Of a stretch of DNA of 64,000 nucleotides, positions 62,037-64,000 are shown piece by piece. The stretch is taken from contig DASUWH010000029.1 of NCBI GenBank assembly GCA_036378535.1, positions 1-64,000 of the forward strand. Reading direction: 5' to 3'. The notes under the pieces are model-generated. The model made no database searches and was not told the origin of the DNA. It worked only from the letters and a program-made list of their open reading frames with translations. The translations under genes were made by a program, and so were the position numbers. This DNA comes from Gp1-AA122 sp036378535. Lineage in GTDB: Bacteria; Acidobacteriota; Terriglobia; Terriglobales; Acidobacteriaceae. Within the stretch, counting starts at the first letter, position 1. Each line of letters opens with the position of its first letter.

Positions 62037-63080
62037 TTGACGCTCATCGAGCAAATTCCCGAAACTTTGCCGCGGCGGAAGGCGACGTCTCGTCCTCAGA
62101 ACCGTGCTGATGTCCTGATCATTGGGGCCGGCCCCACCGGCCTGGCGTGCGCTATTGAAGCCCAGAAAATAGGGTTAAAAGTTCTGGTTGTGGACAAGGG
62201 CTGCCTGGTGAATTCACTGTTTCACTACCCGGCCAATATGACGTTTTTCACCACGCCGGAGCTCCTGGAAATTGGGGACATTCCTTTCGCCACTGCCAGC
62301 ATGAAACCCAACCGGCAGGAGGCGCTGGAATATTACCGCAAAGTGACGGATCACTACCGCCTGAAGGTCCTGCAGTATCACTGGGTAAAGACGGTGACGG
62401 GCAAAGACGGGGACTTCCGCGTCACCGCGACCGATCGTGCCGGCGGGATTCACGATTTCGAAACGAAGAAAGTGGTGGTGGCGACGGGCTACTACGATTT
62501 ATCCAATCGGCTGCACGTGCCTGGTGAAGATCTGCCGAACGTCCATCACTATTATCACGAGCCCCATCCTTATTACGACAGCGACGTGCTGGTGATTGGT
62601 GGCAAGAACTCGGCGGCGATTGCCGCGCTGGAATTGTGGCGGCACGGGGCGCGCGTCACTCTTGTGCACCGCGGGCCACAGTTACACCATCACGTGAAGT
62701 ACTGGATCAGGCCGGACATCGAGAATCGAATTAAGAATGGCGAGATCACTGCATACTTCAACAGCTTCGTCCGGGAGATTGGCACCGATTACGTACTTGT
62801 GGACGCTCCCGATGGCGTGATCCGCCTGGACAACGATTTTGTTTTTGCGCTTATCGGATACCACCCGGACTACGATTTCCTGCGCAGCCTGGGCATTGAG
62901 CTTTCGCCAGAACAGTGCCGGCCAGTGTGCGATCCGGGGACGCTGGAGAGCAATGTGCCCGGGATCTACGTCGCCGGGGTCATTGTGGCTGGGGCCATGA
63001 CGAATGAAATCTTTATTGAAAATGGCCGGTTCCACGGCCAGCTCATCGCGGCGGATTTGAAGGAAAAGTTGAGAGGATAG
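62037..63080 (+). CDS. ypdA: Bacillithiol disulfide reductase-like (YpdA family)
   Basis: 347 residues from a TTG at 62037; no in-frame ATG precedes the FAD motif. FAD-binding D-V-L-I-I-G-A-G-P-T-G-L-A-C near residue 26, V-V-D-K-G-C-L-V-N-S-L near 56 with the conserved Cys, F-F-T-T-P-E-L-L near 75, second dinucleotide motif V-L-V-I-G-G-K-N-S-A-A near 185, and G-I-Y-V-A-G-V near the end. YpdA enzymes reduce oxidised bacillithiol with NADPH. Fits a bacillithiol-using lineage such as Acidobacteriota. No bacillithiol synthesis gene is in view. Confidence 0.88.
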   Translation: MTLIEQIPETLPRRKATSRPQNRADVLIIGAGPTGLACAIEAQKIGLKVLVVDKGCLVNSLFHYPANMTFFTTPELLEIGDIPFATASMKPNRQEALEYYRKVTDHYRLKVLQYHWVKTVTGKDGDFRVTATDRAGGIHDFETKKVVVATGYYDLSNRLHVPGEDLPNVHHYYHEPHPYYDSDVLVIGGKNSAAIAALELWRHGARVTLVHRGPQLHHHVKYWIRPDIENRIKNGEITAYFNSFVREIGTDYVLVDAPDGVIRLDNDFVFALIGYHPDYDFLRSLGIELSPEQCRPVCDPGTLESNVPGIYVAGVIVAGAMTNEIFIENGRFHGQLIAADLKEKLRG

Positions 63081-63186
63081 TTTTCCAAAACTTTGTGGGC
63101 CTTTGCGATCCTTAGGGAAAACCAGCTTTTTCAGCGCAAAGGGCACGTCGGAACACAAAGGAATTCCACCATAAAGGCAAAAAGAA

Positions 63187-63208
63187 AACCGGGCCAGTTA
63201 GCCCGGTT
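63187..63208 (-). terminator. Intrinsic terminator, stronger leftward
   Basis: Eight-base stem AACCGGGC / GCCCGGTT with a 6-base loop. Read leftward it is followed by TTTTCTTTTT. No leftward gene is recognised to its right, so it may instead end ypdA transcription rightward (followed by GTCTT) or belong to an unseen leftward transcript. Confidence 0.6.
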
Positions 63209-63721
63209 GTCTTAGCGACGAGCGGCGATGCGGTTACAGCGCGGCTCGGCGCGAACGTCGTTCTGAGGTGCACCCAGTCTCGGTTCGGCTGGTCCGAAAT
63301 TCGGGGTCTGCACGTCCGCCGACGTCCAAATCCAAAGGAGCGCGGAAACAGACATCGGAAACAGTGCACGATAGGGGCCAAGCCGGCACTTTGCGTGTTG
63401 CTGTCAGTTATTGGTGTAATACATTGATTATAAAGGGAGTACGTCCGGCGATAGTGGTGATATGCGAAGCTTGCTTAAGCCACTGCTGATGATGTGTTCA
63501 AAATGTTGCACAGTTGAGAAACCTCAGCGCGGGCGATCTCGACTGCAGTGCCTCAGCATTTGCCCTAATAGACGTCGCCGGCGGCAGGAGTAAACTCGTG
63601 CCCTTCCCGCAGCGTGTGAAGCCGTGCCCTTCCCAAACCCACTTATGAGATCGCTTCGCAGGACCAGAACGGATTTCAGATCGTTTAGGGCGTGGAATTG
63701 TAACGACGCCATTGGCTAAGA

Positions 63722-63773
63722 TTATGAATACATAAACGTTTATTTATGCTTGACGCATAAACAGTTGCTTATG
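63722..63773 (+). promoter_or_regulatory. Promoter with repeated TTATG/CATAA half-sites
   Basis: Half-sites TTATG at 63722, CATAA at 63731, TTATG at 63744, CATAA at 63756 and TTATG at 63769 alternate in direction. They include the perfect palindrome ATAAACGTTTAT (63732-63743) and TTTATGC/GCATAAA around TTGAC. TTGACG (63750-63755) and TGTAAT (63772-63777), 16 bases apart, make a fair sigma-70 promoter in front of the ArsR gene, so the repeats overlap it as an autorepressor operator would. Confidence 0.6.
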
Positions 63774-63786
63774 TAATATTCTTGCT

Positions 63787-64000
63787 ATGCCTGCCAGTGC
63801 CGTATTCGAAGCTGTCGCGGAGCCGACTCGACGGGCGGTACTCGATTTGCTCTCCACTCGCGAACACTCGGTGAACGATCTGGTTGCCCGGTTCGACATG
63901 ACCCAGCCCGCCATCTCGCATCATCTGCGGATCCTGCGCGAGGCGGGGTTGGTCAAAAACCGCCAGGTCGGACGACAACGGCTGTATCGCTTGCATGGTC
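63787..64000 (+). CDS. ArsR-family regulator (partial, runs off the end)
   Basis: 71 codons from the ATG at 63787, with no stop before the end of the window. Begins M-P-A-S-A-V-F-E-A-V-A-E-P-T-R-R, then a winged HTH: H-S-V-N-D-L-V, M-T-Q-P-A-I-S-H-H-L-R-I-L-R-E-A-G-L-V, and R-Q-V-G-R-Q-R-L-Y-R-L. This is an ArsR-type repressor of the kind often paired with SRPBCC proteins. No metal-binding E-L-C-V-C motif is visible. The start lies about 10 bases after the -10 element, so the message may be leaderless. Confidence 0.88.
   Translation, partial: MPASAVFEAVAEPTRRAVLDLLSTREHSVNDLVARFDMTQPAISHHLRILREAGLVKNRQVGRQRLYRLHG

Larger units (their letters stand above)
63081..63786. other. Intergenic region, 706 bp
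   Basis: Contains a terminator (63187-63208) and an operator array (63722-63773). The rest has no supported gene; short frames at 63112-63381 (leftward) and 63268-63489 (rightward) show no domain or ribosome-binding site. Confidence 0.4.

Noticed and set aside
63112..63381. 89-codon leftward frame upstream of the terminator
   Set aside because: No domain, no ribosome-binding site, and it reads through the terminator stem.

Overview
The window reads as a soil or freshwater Acidobacteriota chromosome, most likely class Terriglobia. This is inferred from gene content: secreted PF04185-type phosphoesterases, one carrying IPT/TIG repeats, a DUF2911 protein, an LVIVD-repeat protein, a PEP-CTERM protein and a YpdA-type bacillithiol disulfide reductase, with moderately high GC by eye. 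No rRNA or tRNA gene, CRISPR array or insertion sequence was recognised. All family assignments come from reading motifs, not from database searches.

Layout. 0.1-7 kb: a GNAT-fold acyltransferase, then a tightly coupled set of secreted proteins (two phosphoesterases, a DUF2911 protein, a PQQ-like propeller). 7-49.8 kb: a large nonribosomal peptide synthetase (NRPS) locus arranged as two arms that diverge at about 35.1-35.4 kb. 49.9-51.6 kb: two small overlapping LuxR-type regulators and a PEP-CTERM protein. 52-64 kb: ordinary chromosomal genes (GalE-like epimerase, homoserine dehydrogenase, aspartokinase, fumarase, methyltransferase, YpdA, start of an ArsR repressor), plus a secreted proteasome-like protein and a third phosphoesterase.

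The leftward arm (35.1 to 7.1 kb) encodes a Wzm/Wzt-type ABC exporter, a MaoC-SDR fusion, a condensation-like domain fused to a SyrP/TauD-type dioxygenase, an Asp module whose condensation-like domain lacks the HHxxxDG motif, an SDR, an FkbH-carrier loading unit fused to a Thr module, a sulfotransferase, and three further C-A-T modules ending in a thioesterase. Hand-read adenylation codes give Asp, Thr, one unassigned, Orn-like and Gly. The arm suggests a glyceryl-primed (or similar), beta-hydroxylated and possibly sulfated peptide.

The rightward arm (35.4 to 48.6 kb, plus a convergent dehydrogenase to 49.8 kb) is a nearly fully dissociated NRPS: A(Gly)-T-TE, two stand-alone C domains of an unusual HHxxW[D/E] type, a stand-alone adenylation enzyme with a PltF-like proline code, a discrete carrier protein, a radical SAM/SPASM enzyme, A(Asp)-T, and a PltE-like flavoprotein dehydrogenase. 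Three amino-acid activators, two C domains and one TE fit a pyrrole-2-carboxyl-Asp-Gly backbone modified by the radical SAM enzyme. That is an inference and the main candidate here for an undescribed pathway. A near-perfect CRP/FNR-type palindrome sits in front of the radical SAM gene. Both thioesterases use Cys where Ser is usual.
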